Below are positions 32,856 to 41,445 of a stretch of DNA of 64,000 bases, one piece after another (the first letter of the stretch is position 1; the number at the start of each line of letters is the position of its first letter). Location of the stretch: positions 1 through 64,000 of the forward strand of contig NZ_BBIQ01000020.1 in NCBI RefSeq assembly GCF_000730565.1, in the 5' to 3' direction. The position numbers and the translations under genes are program-made. The DNA comes from Pseudomonas fulva NBRC 16637 = DSM 17717 (GTDB lineage: Bacteria > Pseudomonadota > Gammaproteobacteria > Pseudomonadales > Pseudomonadaceae). The notes beneath the pieces were generated by a model, which saw only the letters and a list, made by a program, of their open reading frames with translations, did no database searches and was not told the origin of the DNA.

Positions 32856-33875
32856 TCACGCGTACAGCAAACGTTCCGCCAGCGCCTGCGCCACACGTGC
32901 AGGTGAACGCTTTTCAGCCTGGGCATGGCCGAACACTTCGGTGAGTCGGGCAGGTATACGGGCAATATGGGCGGTGATCGCCTCCGCTCTTTCGCCCTTG
33001 TGAGCCAACGCCGAGTAGATCAGGGCGCCTGCGTTGATCACGTAATCAGGCGCATAGAGAATTCCTCGCCCCTCCAACTGATCGGCAACATGCAGCGATG
33101 CCAGCTGATTATTCGCAGCGCCTGCCACCGCCGCGCACCTCAACTGCATCATACTTTGCCCATTCAATCCCGGGCCTACGCCGCACGGGGCGAAGATGTC
33201 GCAAGGTGTACTGGGTAGCGCATCGTGGGCAATCGGTTGTGCGTCGAACTGCTCCACTGCAAGTCGCACCCGGCCTGGCTCCAGGTCGCTGACCAGCAGG
33301 TCTGCACCGGATGCATGCAGATGTTCGGCCAGCGCATACCCCACGCTCCCCAGTCCCTGAACGGCAACACGCAGCCCTTCCAGGTTGTGGCTGCCCAGCC
33401 GTGCATGGGCGGTGGCGCGCAGGCCCGCGAATACCCCCATCGCCGCATGTGGGGCAGGGTCACCCAGCGCCGTCGTGCTGACAACATGGGGGGTGCCCTG
33501 CGCCAGGCAATCCATGTCCAGCGTCGAGGTGCCGCTGTCCAGGGCAATGAGCAGTCGCCCTTGCAAGCTATCGATGCAGCGGCCGAGTGCCTCGAACAGG
33601 GCGGCGCGGTCGTTCACATGCGGACTGCGCAAAATGACCGCCATGCCGCCCCCGAACGGCAGGCCCGCCATTGCCGCTTTGTAGCTCATGCCCTGGGCCA
33701 GGGTGACTGCATCGGTGATGGCACTCTCATGATCGGTGTAGGCCAGGTAGCGACAACCGCCCATGGCCGGCCCGAACCGCTCGCTGTGAATGACCACGAC
33801 GGCTTCAAGGCCTGTCTGCGGATCGTTGAACACATGCAGTGACTGAGTACGGGTGCTTTGCATCAGTGCGAACAT
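32856..33875 (-). CDS. Leucine/glutamate/phenylalanine/valine dehydrogenase family protein lacking the catalytic lysine
   Basis: 339 residues, full length for a leucine dehydrogenase. The dimerisation/substrate domain (residues 1-135) and NAD domain (from about 145, GLRVAVQGLGSVGYALAEHL) are both intact. In characterised Leu/Glu/Phe dehydrogenases two lysines 12 residues apart bind and activate the substrate. Here the first is K66 (GMSYKAA), but the second position reads GGGMAVI with M78 instead of Lys. The codon is ATG, read directly. Residue D in ALDSGTS is kept. Activity as an amino-acid dehydrogenase is therefore doubtful or altered. Convergent with yebG and divergent from the SirB1-like gene. 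Confidence 0.85.
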   Translation of the reverse strand: MFALMQSTRTQSLHVFNDPQTGLEAVVVIHSERFGPAMGGCRYLAYTDHESAITDAVTLAQGMSYKAAMAGLPFGGGMAVILRSPHVNDRAALFEALGRCIDSLQGRLLIALDSGTSTLDMDCLAQGTPHVVSTTALGDPAPHAAMGVFAGLRATAHARLGSHNLEGLRVAVQGLGSVGYALAEHLHASGADLLVSDLEPGRVRLAVEQFDAQPIAHDALPSTPCDIFAPCGVGPGLNGQSMMQLRCAAVAGAANNQLASLHVADQLEGRGILYAPDYVINAGALIYSALAHKGERAEAITAHIARIPARLTEVFGHAQAEKRSPARVAQALAERLLYA

Positions 33876-33998
33876 GGCCTGGCTCCCCCATGAGGTGCAG
33901 CATCCAGTATAGGCACCTGAACCGGGCAGGCCGGGCTACCGGACAACTGGACGAAACCGCTCTGGCCGGCTATTACTCAAGGGTGAGTGGAGAAGCCC

Positions 33999-34805
33999 AT
34001 GAAGCCACGTCAAGCCTGCCTGGCCTGCCTTGAAAACAAGCCTGCCGCCCTGCTGCAAGCTGCGCTGTGGATCGCCGCCGAACATGACCCAAGCGTCGAC
34101 CCTGATGCCTGCCAGGCCGTCTGCCAGAACATGCAGCACACCATCAGCATTCATCTGCCCATGGTGGCGGCCACTGAACTTGCCCAGCCGCTTTTGCGCC
34201 AGCTCAACGCGTTAGGTTTCCAACAGGATGAATACCTGCCGCTGCGTCCGCACGCTGCCTTGATGAACCATGTGCTGACAAGGCGACGCGGCCAACCGTT
34301 GGCCTTGGCCATCCTGGCACTGGAGTTTGCGCAACGTTTGTCCATTCCACTCGAAGGTGTCAGCTTCCCGGGGCACTTCCTATTGCGCGTGCCGGGTGCC
34401 GACCATTTGCTCGACCCCTGCGGCGGTCGGCGTCTTTACCCCAATGATTGCCGGGAGCTGCTGATCCGCCAGTACGGCCCTGGCACCGCGTTGAGCGCCG
34501 AGCACCTGCGCCCGGCCAGCGCGATGCAGATGCTGCAACGGCTGTCACGCAACTTGCGCCACCTGCACACCAGTAATGATGCCCCACTCGCGGCGCTGAT
34601 CGATGCCGAGCGCGTCATGCAACTGGGGCCCGCCCAGGTTGGCGACTACCTGGCCCGGGCAAGCCTGTACAGGCAACTCGATTGCCCGCACGCCGAACGC
34701 TTCGACCTGGAACATGCGTTGCTGCTCACGGAAGACCCTGTGCAGCGACTCGTATTGAACGAGCGTCTGGAGCAATTGCCCTCGACAAGCCGCTCCCTTC
34801 ATTGA
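33999..34805 (+). CDS. SirB1/transglutaminase-like family protein
   Basis: 268 residues. The SirB1_N transglutaminase-like core is visible: RRRGQPLALAILALEFAQRLSIPLEGVSFPGHFLLRV, then LLDPCGGRRLYPNDC, followed by a helical TPR-like C-terminal part (PAQVGDYLARASLYRQL and AERFDLEHALLL). Family members are cytosolic with unknown activity; the family Cys and His are debated. The ATG at 33999 is preceded by GGAGAAG; a GTG 12 bases upstream is possible. Convergent with maiA. Confidence 0.85.
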   Translation: MKPRQACLACLENKPAALLQAALWIAAEHDPSVDPDACQAVCQNMQHTISIHLPMVAATELAQPLLRQLNALGFQQDEYLPLRPHAALMNHVLTRRRGQPLALAILALEFAQRLSIPLEGVSFPGHFLLRVPGADHLLDPCGGRRLYPNDCRELLIRQYGPGTALSAEHLRPASAMQMLQRLSRNLRHLHTSNDAPLAALIDAERVMQLGPAQVGDYLARASLYRQLDCPHAERFDLEHALLLTEDPVQRLVLNERLEQLPSTSRSLH

Positions 34806-34823
34806 TCACCAATCGAACGCGGC

Positions 34824-35453
34824 TCACCGCGGTGTATCGGACTGACGCGAAGGATGAGCCTGCATGAACGCCGGATGCTGCTCCGCCAACGCCGCCACTC
34901 TGCGGATGCGCGGGTAACGCCCTAGGTCGATCCCGAATCGCTCGGCGGCATAAAGCTGCGGTATCAGGTAGACATCCGCCAGGCCAGGGGTATCGCCCAG
35001 GCAATACCCACCCTCGCCGATCACCTGCTCGACAGCCCCCAGCCCCTGTCTTATCCAATGACCGATCCATTGGTTGATCTGCACTTCATCCTGGCCCGCT
35101 TCACGCAGGCGGTTGAGCACGCTGACGTTGTGCAGGGGGTGGATGTCGCAGCCGATGATCGCCGCCACCCCGCGGGCCTTGGCGCGCTGCGCTGCACCTT
35201 CCGGTAGCAGGGCGGGCTGCGGGTAGGCCTCTTCCAGGTACTCGATGATCGCTGGGGATTGCACCAGCAGCTCGCCACCGTCTGTACGCAGGGTGGGTAC
35301 CCGGCCCTGGGGATTGATACCCAGGTAACCGGCTTGCCGATGCTCGCCTTGCAGCAGATTGACGGGCAGTGCACGGAAGGTCAGCCCTTTGAGGGCCAAG
35401 GCAATCCGCACCCGGTAGGACGAGGTGGAACGGTAATAGGTATACAGCTCCAT
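34824..35453 (-). CDS. maiA: Maleylacetoacetate isomerase (zeta-class GST)
   Basis: 209 residues from the ATG at 35453; the upstream extension is non-conserved. Zeta-GST motif YYRSTSSYRVRIALALKGL at the N-terminus, with the catalytic Ser-Ser(-Tyr) that activates glutathione, then the NPQGRVPTL and SPAIIEYLEEAYPQP blocks. Isomerises maleylacetoacetate to fumarylacetoacetate in tyrosine/phenylalanine catabolism. Third gene of the hmgA-fahA-maiA operon, 11 bases after fahA. Confidence 0.95.
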   Translation of the reverse strand: MELYTYYRSTSSYRVRIALALKGLTFRALPVNLLQGEHRQAGYLGINPQGRVPTLRTDGGELLVQSPAIIEYLEEAYPQPALLPEGAAQRAKARGVAAIIGCDIHPLHNVSVLNRLREAGQDEVQINQWIGHWIRQGLGAVEQVIGEGGYCLGDTPGLADVYLIPQLYAAERFGIDLGRYPRIRRVAALAEQHPAFMQAHPSRQSDTPR

Positions 35454-35464
35454 GCCTGCGCTCC

Positions 35465-36757
35465 TCAGTTGGCCGCGATGACCCGGCCACGGCACTCGCC
35501 GAACCCGATGCTCACCTCACCGTCGCACACACCCCGTGCCCGCAGGATGACTTCGTCGCCGTCCTCCAGAAACTTGCGCACTTCGCCATTGGGCAACTCC
35601 ACCGGGTGCTTACCGCCCTCGGTGATTTCCAGCAAGCTGCCATAGGACCCTGGGGTGGCACCTGACAGGGTGCCGGAACCGAACAGGTCGCCGGGTTGCA
35701 ACTGGCAACCGTTGACACTGTGGTGCGCCACCAGCTGGGCCACCGTCCAGTACATGCTGCGGGTGTTGCTCAGGGCCAGGCGGTGCGGCGTAGCCCCCTC
35801 CTCCCGCATGCGTTCGGTGAGCAGCAGCACCTCCAGTTCGATGTCGAATGCACCGGCTGCCTGATCACGCTTGTCGAGCAGGTAGGACAGCGGCTGGGGA
35901 TCCCCTTGCGGCCTGGCCGGCTGAGCGCAGCGCAGGGGCGCCAGCGCCTCGGCCGTGACGACCCAGGGCGAAATCGTGGTCACGAAGCTTTTGGACAGGA
36001 ACGGCCCCAGTGGCTGGTATTCCCACGCCTGGATGTCTCGCGCCGACCAGTCGTTGAGCAGGCACAGGCCCGCGATGTGCTCGGCGGCATCGCCGATGGG
36101 GATGGCCTGGCCCATGTCATTGCCCTGCCCGATCCAGATGCCCAGCTCCAGCTCGTAGTCCAGCCGCGCACACGGGCCGAAGCTCGGTTCGCTCTGCCCG
36201 GCGGGCAATGTCTGGCCCTTGGGCCGGCGAACATCCGTCCCGGAGGGGCGAATGGTCGATGCACGGCCGTGATAGCCGATGGGCACGTACTTGTAGTTGG
36301 GAAGCAAGGGGTTGTCGGGGCGGAATAACTTGCCGATGTTGCGGGCGTGCTCGATGCCCACGTAGAAGTCGGTGTAATCGCCGATCTGGGCCGGCACGTG
36401 CATCTGGCAAGTGCTGGCGGGGTAAAGCGCCCCTTCCAGCATTGCCTGGTGCTCGGACTGCTCACCGAGCAACTCGAGCAGCCGTTCACGCAGCGCCACG
36501 CGCGCTCCGCGCCCCAGTGCGAAGAACCCATTCAAGGTGCCGCCCTGCGTAGCGAGTACCGCCGCCTTGGCCTGACCTTCGAACAAACCCAAGCCCAGCA
36601 CCGCCTCAAGGTCGAGGATGGCATCGCCGATGGCCACGCCACAGCGTCTGGCCTCGCTGCCACGACTGAAGATACCCAAGGGCAGGTTCTGCAGCGGGAA
36701 GTCACTGTGCCCATTGGCATGGCTCACCCAACTGCGGGCGATAGCGTGTTGGTTCAT
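35465..36757 (-). CDS. fahA: Fumarylacetoacetase
   Basis: 430 residues, full length. FAH family: N-terminal SH3-like domain (residues 1-118) and the C-terminal catalytic domain. Visible motifs include DYTDFYVGIEHARNIGKLFRP, which contains the catalytic His and the metal Asp, then YHGRAS, LDYELELGIWIGQGN and GDEVILRARG near the end. Hydrolyses fumarylacetoacetate to fumarate and acetoacetate. It lies three bases after hmgA. Confidence 0.96.
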   Translation of the reverse strand: MNQHAIARSWVSHANGHSDFPLQNLPLGIFSRGSEARRCGVAIGDAILDLEAVLGLGLFEGQAKAAVLATQGGTLNGFFALGRGARVALRERLLELLGEQSEHQAMLEGALYPASTCQMHVPAQIGDYTDFYVGIEHARNIGKLFRPDNPLLPNYKYVPIGYHGRASTIRPSGTDVRRPKGQTLPAGQSEPSFGPCARLDYELELGIWIGQGNDMGQAIPIGDAAEHIAGLCLLNDWSARDIQAWEYQPLGPFLSKSFVTTISPWVVTAEALAPLRCAQPARPQGDPQPLSYLLDKRDQAAGAFDIELEVLLLTERMREEGATPHRLALSNTRSMYWTVAQLVAHHSVNGCQLQPGDLFGSGTLSGATPGSYGSLLEITEGGKHPVELPNGEVRKFLEDGDEVILRARGVCDGEVSIGFGECRGRVIAAN

Positions 36758-36760
36758 GGG

Positions 36761-38062
36761 TTATCTCCGGTTCGGGTTGAAGGTGCTGGGCAAGGTGGCC
36801 CAGCAGCTGTCGTAGTCGGTCTGCAACTGCGGGCAGGCCATGGCGTACTGGCTCGGGCGCAGCACCTGGCTGGTCTCGAACATGAACGCCATGGTGTTCT
36901 CGATCTTGTGCGGGGCAAGCTCGGCGGCGATGGCCCTGTCGCACGTCTCGGCATCCGGGCCATGGGCGCTCATGACGCTGTGCAGGGAGGCGCCACCGGG
37001 CACGAAGCCTTCGGCCTTGGCATCGTAGGCACCGTCGATCAGCCCCATGAACTCGTTCATCAGATTGCGGTGGAACCACGGTGGACGGAAGGTGTTCTCG
37101 GCCACCATCCAGCGCGGCGGGAAGATCACGAAGTCCATGTTGGCAAGGCCGTGCACACTGGTCGGTGAGGTGAGCACGGTGAAGATCGAGGGGTCCGGGT
37201 GGTCGAAGCTGACGGTGCCCAAAGTATTGAAGCGGCGCAGGTCGTATTTGTAAGGCACGTTGCTGCCGTGCCAGGCCACCACGTCCAGCGGCGAATGCTG
37301 GAGTTCACATGCCCAGTGCTCCCCCAGGAATTTCTGTACCAGCTGCACTGGCCCGGTGGTTTGTTCATAAGCGGCCACCGGCGTTTCGAAATCGCGAGGG
37401 TTGGCCAGGCCATTGCTGCCGATGGGCCCCAGGTCCGGCAGGCGCAGGGGCGCGCCGTGGTTTTCGGCAAGGTAGCCACGCGCCTGGGCATCGACCAGCT
37501 CGACGCGAAATTTCATGCCGCGGGGAATCACTGCAATTTCAAGCGGGCCGACCTGCATGACACCCAGCTCGGTGGCGATGCGCAGGCGACCTTGCTCAGG
37601 CACCAGCAACAGCTCGCCGTCGGCGTTGAAGAACACGCGCTCCATGGAGCGGTTGGTGCAGTAGATGTAGATGCTCACACCGCCAGGCGCATGAGCAGGG
37701 CCATTGGCCGCCATGGGCACCCAACCCTCGATGAAGTCGGTCGGCGTTTGCGGGATGGGCTGCGGGTTCCAGCGCAGGCGGTTGGGCGTGATCGTACCCA
37801 ACGCCTCGCTCAGAGGCTGGCGCGCAAGGCGCTCGAAACGCGGGTGAGCGGCCGACGGCCGGATGCGGTACATCCAGGTGCGGCGCAGCTCATGACGGGC
37901 CATGGTGAACGCTGTGCCGGAGAGCAGCTCGGCATAGAGCCCATAGGGAGTTTTCTGAGGCGAGTTCTGCCCGACCGGCAATGCGCCTGGCAACGCTTCG
38001 CTGGTGAATTCGTTGCCGAAACCGCTGAGGTAGTGAAGGTCAGGTGCAGGGTCGCGATTCAT
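36761..38062 (-). CDS. hmgA: Homogentisate 1,2-dioxygenase
   Basis: 433 residues, the length of P. putida HmgA. Non-heme Fe(II) dioxygenase that opens homogentisate to maleylacetoacetate. Residues H288, H331, E337 and H367 fall at exactly the positions of the P. putida enzyme: H288 in FDHPDPS, H331 and E337 in FHRNLMNEF, and H367 in SAHGPD. First gene of the operon. The operator palindrome lies about 80 bases upstream of its start, between it and hmgR. Confidence 0.97.
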   Translation of the reverse strand: MNRDPAPDLHYLSGFGNEFTSEALPGALPVGQNSPQKTPYGLYAELLSGTAFTMARHELRRTWMYRIRPSAAHPRFERLARQPLSEALGTITPNRLRWNPQPIPQTPTDFIEGWVPMAANGPAHAPGGVSIYIYCTNRSMERVFFNADGELLLVPEQGRLRIATELGVMQVGPLEIAVIPRGMKFRVELVDAQARGYLAENHGAPLRLPDLGPIGSNGLANPRDFETPVAAYEQTTGPVQLVQKFLGEHWACELQHSPLDVVAWHGSNVPYKYDLRRFNTLGTVSFDHPDPSIFTVLTSPTSVHGLANMDFVIFPPRWMVAENTFRPPWFHRNLMNEFMGLIDGAYDAKAEGFVPGGASLHSVMSAHGPDAETCDRAIAAELAPHKIENTMAFMFETSQVLRPSQYAMACPQLQTDYDSCWATLPSTFNPNRR

Positions 38063-38141
38063 CGATGCCTCCGGGCCGGGGCGGCCTGTGGGAGCAGTTG
38101 CTGCTGCCCGAGGGAACGGCGGCGCATCTGCATTGTTTTTA

Positions 38142-38158
38142 TCGTAATCAGATTACGA
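38142..38158. promoter_or_regulatory. HmgR operator palindrome
   Basis: TCGTAATC-A-GATTACGA, a perfect 17-base inverted repeat in the hmgA-hmgR intergenic region; the neighbouring AACGTAATTT repeats one half site. P. putida HmgR is known to bind a 17-bp palindrome in this region, so this is the likely repressor site. Confidence 0.88.
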
Positions 38159-38231
38159 ATAACGTAATTTGCTCTGCGCCAGGCGTCAAGCTATAAAGGC
38201 GCGACTCGATGACTCGCGGATGATCCTACCG

Positions 38232-39014
38232 ATGGCCAAAGCCAGCTCCCCTACCGACAACGGCAAGCAGAAGGTCCGCTCAGCCGAGGTGGGCACCGAC
38301 ATCCTCAAGGCATTGGCCGAACTCTCGCCTTCTACGTCACTGTCCAGGCTCGCAGAGCATGTCCAGATGCCGGCGAGCAAGGTGCATCGTTACCTGCAAG
38401 CCTTGATTGCCAGCGGGTTCGCCGAACAGAATGCGGCCACCAATCATTACGGTCTGGGGCGCGAAGCATTGCGCGTGGGCATGGCCGCGCTGGGCAGCAT
38501 CGATGTACTGAAAGTCGCCGCGTTGCCGCTCTCCCAGCTGCGTGATGAATTGAACGAGAGTTGCTTCATTGCGGTGTGGGGCAACCAGGGGGCGACCGTG
38601 GTAAGCATCGAACCGGCCGTGCGCGCCGTCACCGTGGTGACGCAGATCGGCTCGGTATTGCCGCTGCTGACCTCGTCCACCGGGCTGGTGTTCGCGGCCC
38701 ATTTGCCTGAGCGGGAAACCGTGGACCTGATGGCGCGCGAGCTGACCCAGCTCAAGCAGCGGCCTGATGATTATCAGCAGGTACTGGCAGGTATACGTGA
38801 ACGCGGCCTGCACCACATCCACGGGCTGCTGATGCCGGGTGTGGATGCGCTGTCAGCACCGATCTTCAACGCCATGGGGCAGATCGCTGCGGTGATGACG
38901 GTGGTGGGGCCCACGTCGATGTTCCAGGCCGATGAACAAGGCCCTGCGGCGCAGCGGCTACTGGCTGCCACGCGCGAGACAAGCTGGCGCATGGGGCACT
39001 GCCCAGCGCCTTGA
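38232..39014 (+). CDS. hmgR: IclR-family repressor of the homogentisate operon
   Basis: 260 residues from the ATG at 38232; an in-frame ATG at 38220 is also possible, and neither has a strong ribosome binding site. IclR winged helix (residues about 25-75: ILKALAELSPSTSLSRLAEHVQMPASKVHRYLQALI) and the effector domain follow. In P. putida HmgR represses hmgABC, with homogentisate as inducer. Divergent from hmgA, with the palindrome between. Confidence 0.93.
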   Translation: MAKASSPTDNGKQKVRSAEVGTDILKALAELSPSTSLSRLAEHVQMPASKVHRYLQALIASGFAEQNAATNHYGLGREALRVGMAALGSIDVLKVAALPLSQLRDELNESCFIAVWGNQGATVVSIEPAVRAVTVVTQIGSVLPLLTSSTGLVFAAHLPERETVDLMARELTQLKQRPDDYQQVLAGIRERGLHHIHGLLMPGVDALSAPIFNAMGQIAAVMTVVGPTSMFQADEQGPAAQRLLAATRETSWRMGHCPAP

Positions 39015-39099
39015 GTACTGCAGACTGTTGCCTGGTATGTAACGGTGAATGTCGCCGTATGCGGTTTTTCCAGCGGATTCAATTGCTTATTATCGGATC

Positions 39100-39220
39100 A
39101 CTGGCTGCCACCGAGGGCTCTCCCCCCGCTCGCGGTGTCAGCCAGGTGTATCGACGTAGATTTTGAAGCTCCTTGATCTGACGTCTCGATTGACCGCTGC
39201 GAAAGGCAGCGGTTTTTTTT
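39100..39220 (+). ncRNA. Candidate small RNA ending at an intrinsic terminator
   Basis: A strong intrinsic terminator lies 180 bases past the hmgR stop: ACCGCTGC (39193-39200), loop GAAAG, GCAGCGGT (39206-39213) and eight T's (39213-39220). Upstream is a TATTAT box at 39088-39093, though I see no good -35. A transcript from about 39100 would be 120 bases with no coding frame. It could instead be the hmgR 3' end. I recognise no known RNA family in it. Confidence 0.4.
39193..39220 (+). terminator. Intrinsic terminator, + strand
   Basis: Eight-pair stem with a five-base loop and an eight-T tail. It serves either hmgR or the candidate small RNA described for this gap. Confidence 0.9.
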
Positions 39221-39264
39221 GCCTGCGATTTAGTGCTCAAGGGCCTGGTTGCCGCTTCAACGGG

Positions 39265-40167
39265 TCAGGACTGGGCCACCTTGAGCGAGCCGAACGCCTG
39301 GGCGGGCTCCCTGAACGCCAGGTAATGACGCAACACCTGTTGCGGCGCTTCGGTATGCGGATGATGACCAATACCCTGCAACAGCACGGCATCGGCGGTC
39401 GGTACGTGCCGACGGTAGTGTTCGACCATGTGCGCGCCATAAAGGGGATCGACTGCGCCAGCGATCAGACGCAACGGCACCGTCCCTTGCAGCGCCTGTG
39501 TCCAGCGATCACGGTGGCGCATGCGTTCAGGCACGTAACCGGCAAGCCTGTGCAGCACGCGCGTGCCGCGATTGGCAGCCAGCATGCTCCAGAAGTCGTC
39601 GAGCACGCTTTCGCTCGGGTGGGTACACGGCCCGTAGACACGGGTCAGGTGACGCACCAAGTCATCACGGCTGAACGAACGCGCCACCAACCACCCCAGG
39701 TGGCTTAGCAGCAGCTTCTGCAGCAGCAGCATGCGACAGCCTTCAGGAAACAGGCCGCTGTTGAGAAAGACGCAGCTGGCGATACTGGCACGCTGTTCAT
39801 GATGCCGAGCCAGCAGTTCCTGAGCCACGTTACCGCCGTAGTCATGAGCCAGCACATCCACCGGCTGCTCGATCTGCAGGTGAGCCAGCAAGGCCTGCTG
39901 CAAGTCGGCCTGCTCCATCAGGCTATAGACGTGATCAACCGGTTTGGCCGAATCGCCGAACCCTAGCATGTCGCAGGCCACCACCCGATAGCGCTGGGCC
40001 AGAGGCCCCCACAGGTAATGCCAGTCCCAGCTCCCTGTAGGAAAACCATGTAGCAAAAGCAGGGGCGTTCCTTGCCCTGCGGTCCAGTAGCGGATGCTCT
40101 GGCCCCGGAATGTGAAACTCTGTCCCCGGGTACGCCAGACGCACAATGGAATTTCGGCCATGGGCAT
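39265..40167 (-). CDS. Alpha/beta hydrolase (epoxide hydrolase/haloalkane dehalogenase-like)
   Basis: 300 residues from the ATG at 40167; a further ATG lies six bases downstream. Alpha/beta hydrolase fold with the HGFPTGSWDWHYLW oxyanion region and nucleophile motif AHDYGG, where Asp is the nucleophile as in epoxide hydrolases and haloalkane dehalogenases. The catalytic His is in GIGHHPHTE. Substrate unknown. The stretch 40168-40391 upstream holds no gene and no clear motif. Confidence 0.85.
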   Translation of the reverse strand: MPMAEIPLCVWRTRGQSFTFRGQSIRYWTAGQGTPLLLLHGFPTGSWDWHYLWGPLAQRYRVVACDMLGFGDSAKPVDHVYSLMEQADLQQALLAHLQIEQPVDVLAHDYGGNVAQELLARHHEQRASIASCVFLNSGLFPEGCRMLLLQKLLLSHLGWLVARSFSRDDLVRHLTRVYGPCTHPSESVLDDFWSMLAANRGTRVLHRLAGYVPERMRHRDRWTQALQGTVPLRLIAGAVDPLYGAHMVEHYRRHVPTADAVLLQGIGHHPHTEAPQQVLRHYLAFREPAQAFGSLKVAQS

Positions 40168-40391
40168 CGGAAGGCACCGGGTTAAGGAATATGGACGCGA
40201 TAGGGCAAGGCTGCTGTCATTGCATGTCACCTCGGCACTTGCATGTGCTCTCTATGTCGAGACACAGTCTAGCCAGCGGCCGAGGCGCTTGAACTTGCGT
40301 TGCCAGCCAGCTTGATGACTGAGCGAGTCACCTGCACCAGCGGTAGGCGCAGCCTGCCTGGTTGCCGGCTGCGTTCCCGTCCTGCAAAACG

Positions 40392-40847
40392 TCAGGCATT
40401 CAGTGCCTGGGCCAGTTCAGCCAGCCACGGCTCGGCATCGGTTTCCGGTGTCACGCTCTCGCTGGCATCGAGCCGCAGCATGGGCACCACCTCGTGCACG
40501 CCAAGTTCGGCAAACAGTTCGCGCATCTGTTCGCCGCCGCCGCAATACGTATCGCCATAACTGGAATCGCCCAAGGCGATGACTGCACCCGGCAGGCCAC
40601 GCCAGGCGGCCGGTAGGGTGTCGCGAATGGCGCTATAGAGGGGCATGAGGTTGTCGGGCAGCTCGCCCATGCCGGTGGTGGAGGTCACCGCCAGCACTGC
40701 CTGCGGGCCGAACGCCTGCAGGTCGGGCAAAGAGGCTCGGTTGGCGTGCCAGGCCTCCAGGCCAGCAGCCTTGAGCAGCGATTCGGCGTGACGGGCGACT
40801 TCTTCGGCGGTGCCGTACACCGATCCGGAAATAATGACGACTTTCAT
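40392..40847 (-). CDS. MioC-like flavodoxin
   Basis: 151 residues from the ATG at 40847. Short-chain flavodoxin (MioC type): the FMN phosphate-binding loop SGSVYGTAEEVA lies at residues 7-18, then TSTTGMGELP and LGDSSYGDTYCGGGEQM, which hold the isoalloxazine-contacting loops. It is an electron carrier of unknown partner. Divergent from the LOV photoreceptor gene across 111 bases, so two flavoproteins share a promoter region. Confidence 0.88.
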   Translation of the reverse strand: MKVVIISGSVYGTAEEVARHAESLLKAAGLEAWHANRASLPDLQAFGPQAVLAVTSTTGMGELPDNLMPLYSAIRDTLPAAWRGLPGAVIALGDSSYGDTYCGGGEQMRELFAELGVHEVVPMLRLDASESVTPETDAEPWLAELAQALNA

Positions 40848-40958
40848 CAGGGAAAAGGTTTCCGATACTGAGTGAAATCGTAGGATACTAGCACCCAGCG
40901 CTGGCACAAGGCCGTGGTAATGCCCGTGGCCCTCATCCCTTCACTGCATGACCTACAC

Positions 40959-41387
40959 ATGATCACTGCGCAGTTGCTGCAATCGATGGTCGATGCCTCG
41001 GACGACGGTATCGTGGTCGCCGAACAGGAAGGCGACGACACCATCCTCATCTACGTGAACGCGGCTTTCGAGCGCCTAACCGGCTACAGCCGAGATGAAA
41101 TCCTGTACCAGGACTGCCGATTCCTGCAGGGAGACGACCGCGACCAACTGGGCCGCGCGCGCATCCGCAAGGCGTTGGCAGAGGGCCGGGCCTGCCGTGA
41201 AGTGCTGCGTAACTACCGCAAGGATGGCACCACATTCTGGAACGAGCTTTCGATTACCCCGCTAAGGCATGCGGCTGACCAGCGCCTGTACTTCATCGGC
41301 ATTCAGAAGGACGTTACCCGGCAAGTGGAAATGGAACGCGAATTGGCCGAGCTGCGCGTTCGTCAGAAAGCCGGTGACCAGATCTGA
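40959..41387 (+). CDS. Short LOV blue-light photoreceptor (PpSB1-LOV-like)
   Basis: 142 residues from the ATG at 40959, chosen because it makes the photoactive cysteine C53, as in P. putida PpSB1-LOV. The core reads YQDCRFLQGDD (canonical NCRFLQ with Asp for Asn), followed by RKDGTTFWNELSI, the family FMN-contact region. It has no effector domain; N- and C-terminal helices form the dimer in this family. It would bind FMN and form a cysteinyl adduct in blue light. Upstream in-frame codons add a non-conserved leader. A PilZ-like gene follows after 58 bases. Confidence 0.93.
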   Translation: MITAQLLQSMVDASDDGIVVAEQEGDDTILIYVNAAFERLTGYSRDEILYQDCRFLQGDDRDQLGRARIRKALAEGRACREVLRNYRKDGTTFWNELSITPLRHAADQRLYFIGIQKDVTRQVEMERELAELRVRQKAGDQI

Positions 41388-41445
41388 ACCCCGGTTGTTT
41401 TTTGGAGTCAACTGGGTTGTAGAACCATCCACATCGAGTTTCAAG

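Noticed and set aside
38085..38115. REP-like sequence (GCCTGTGGGAGCAG) in the hmg intergenic region
   Set aside because: Only a short stretch resembles P. putida REP elements, without the expected palindromic body.
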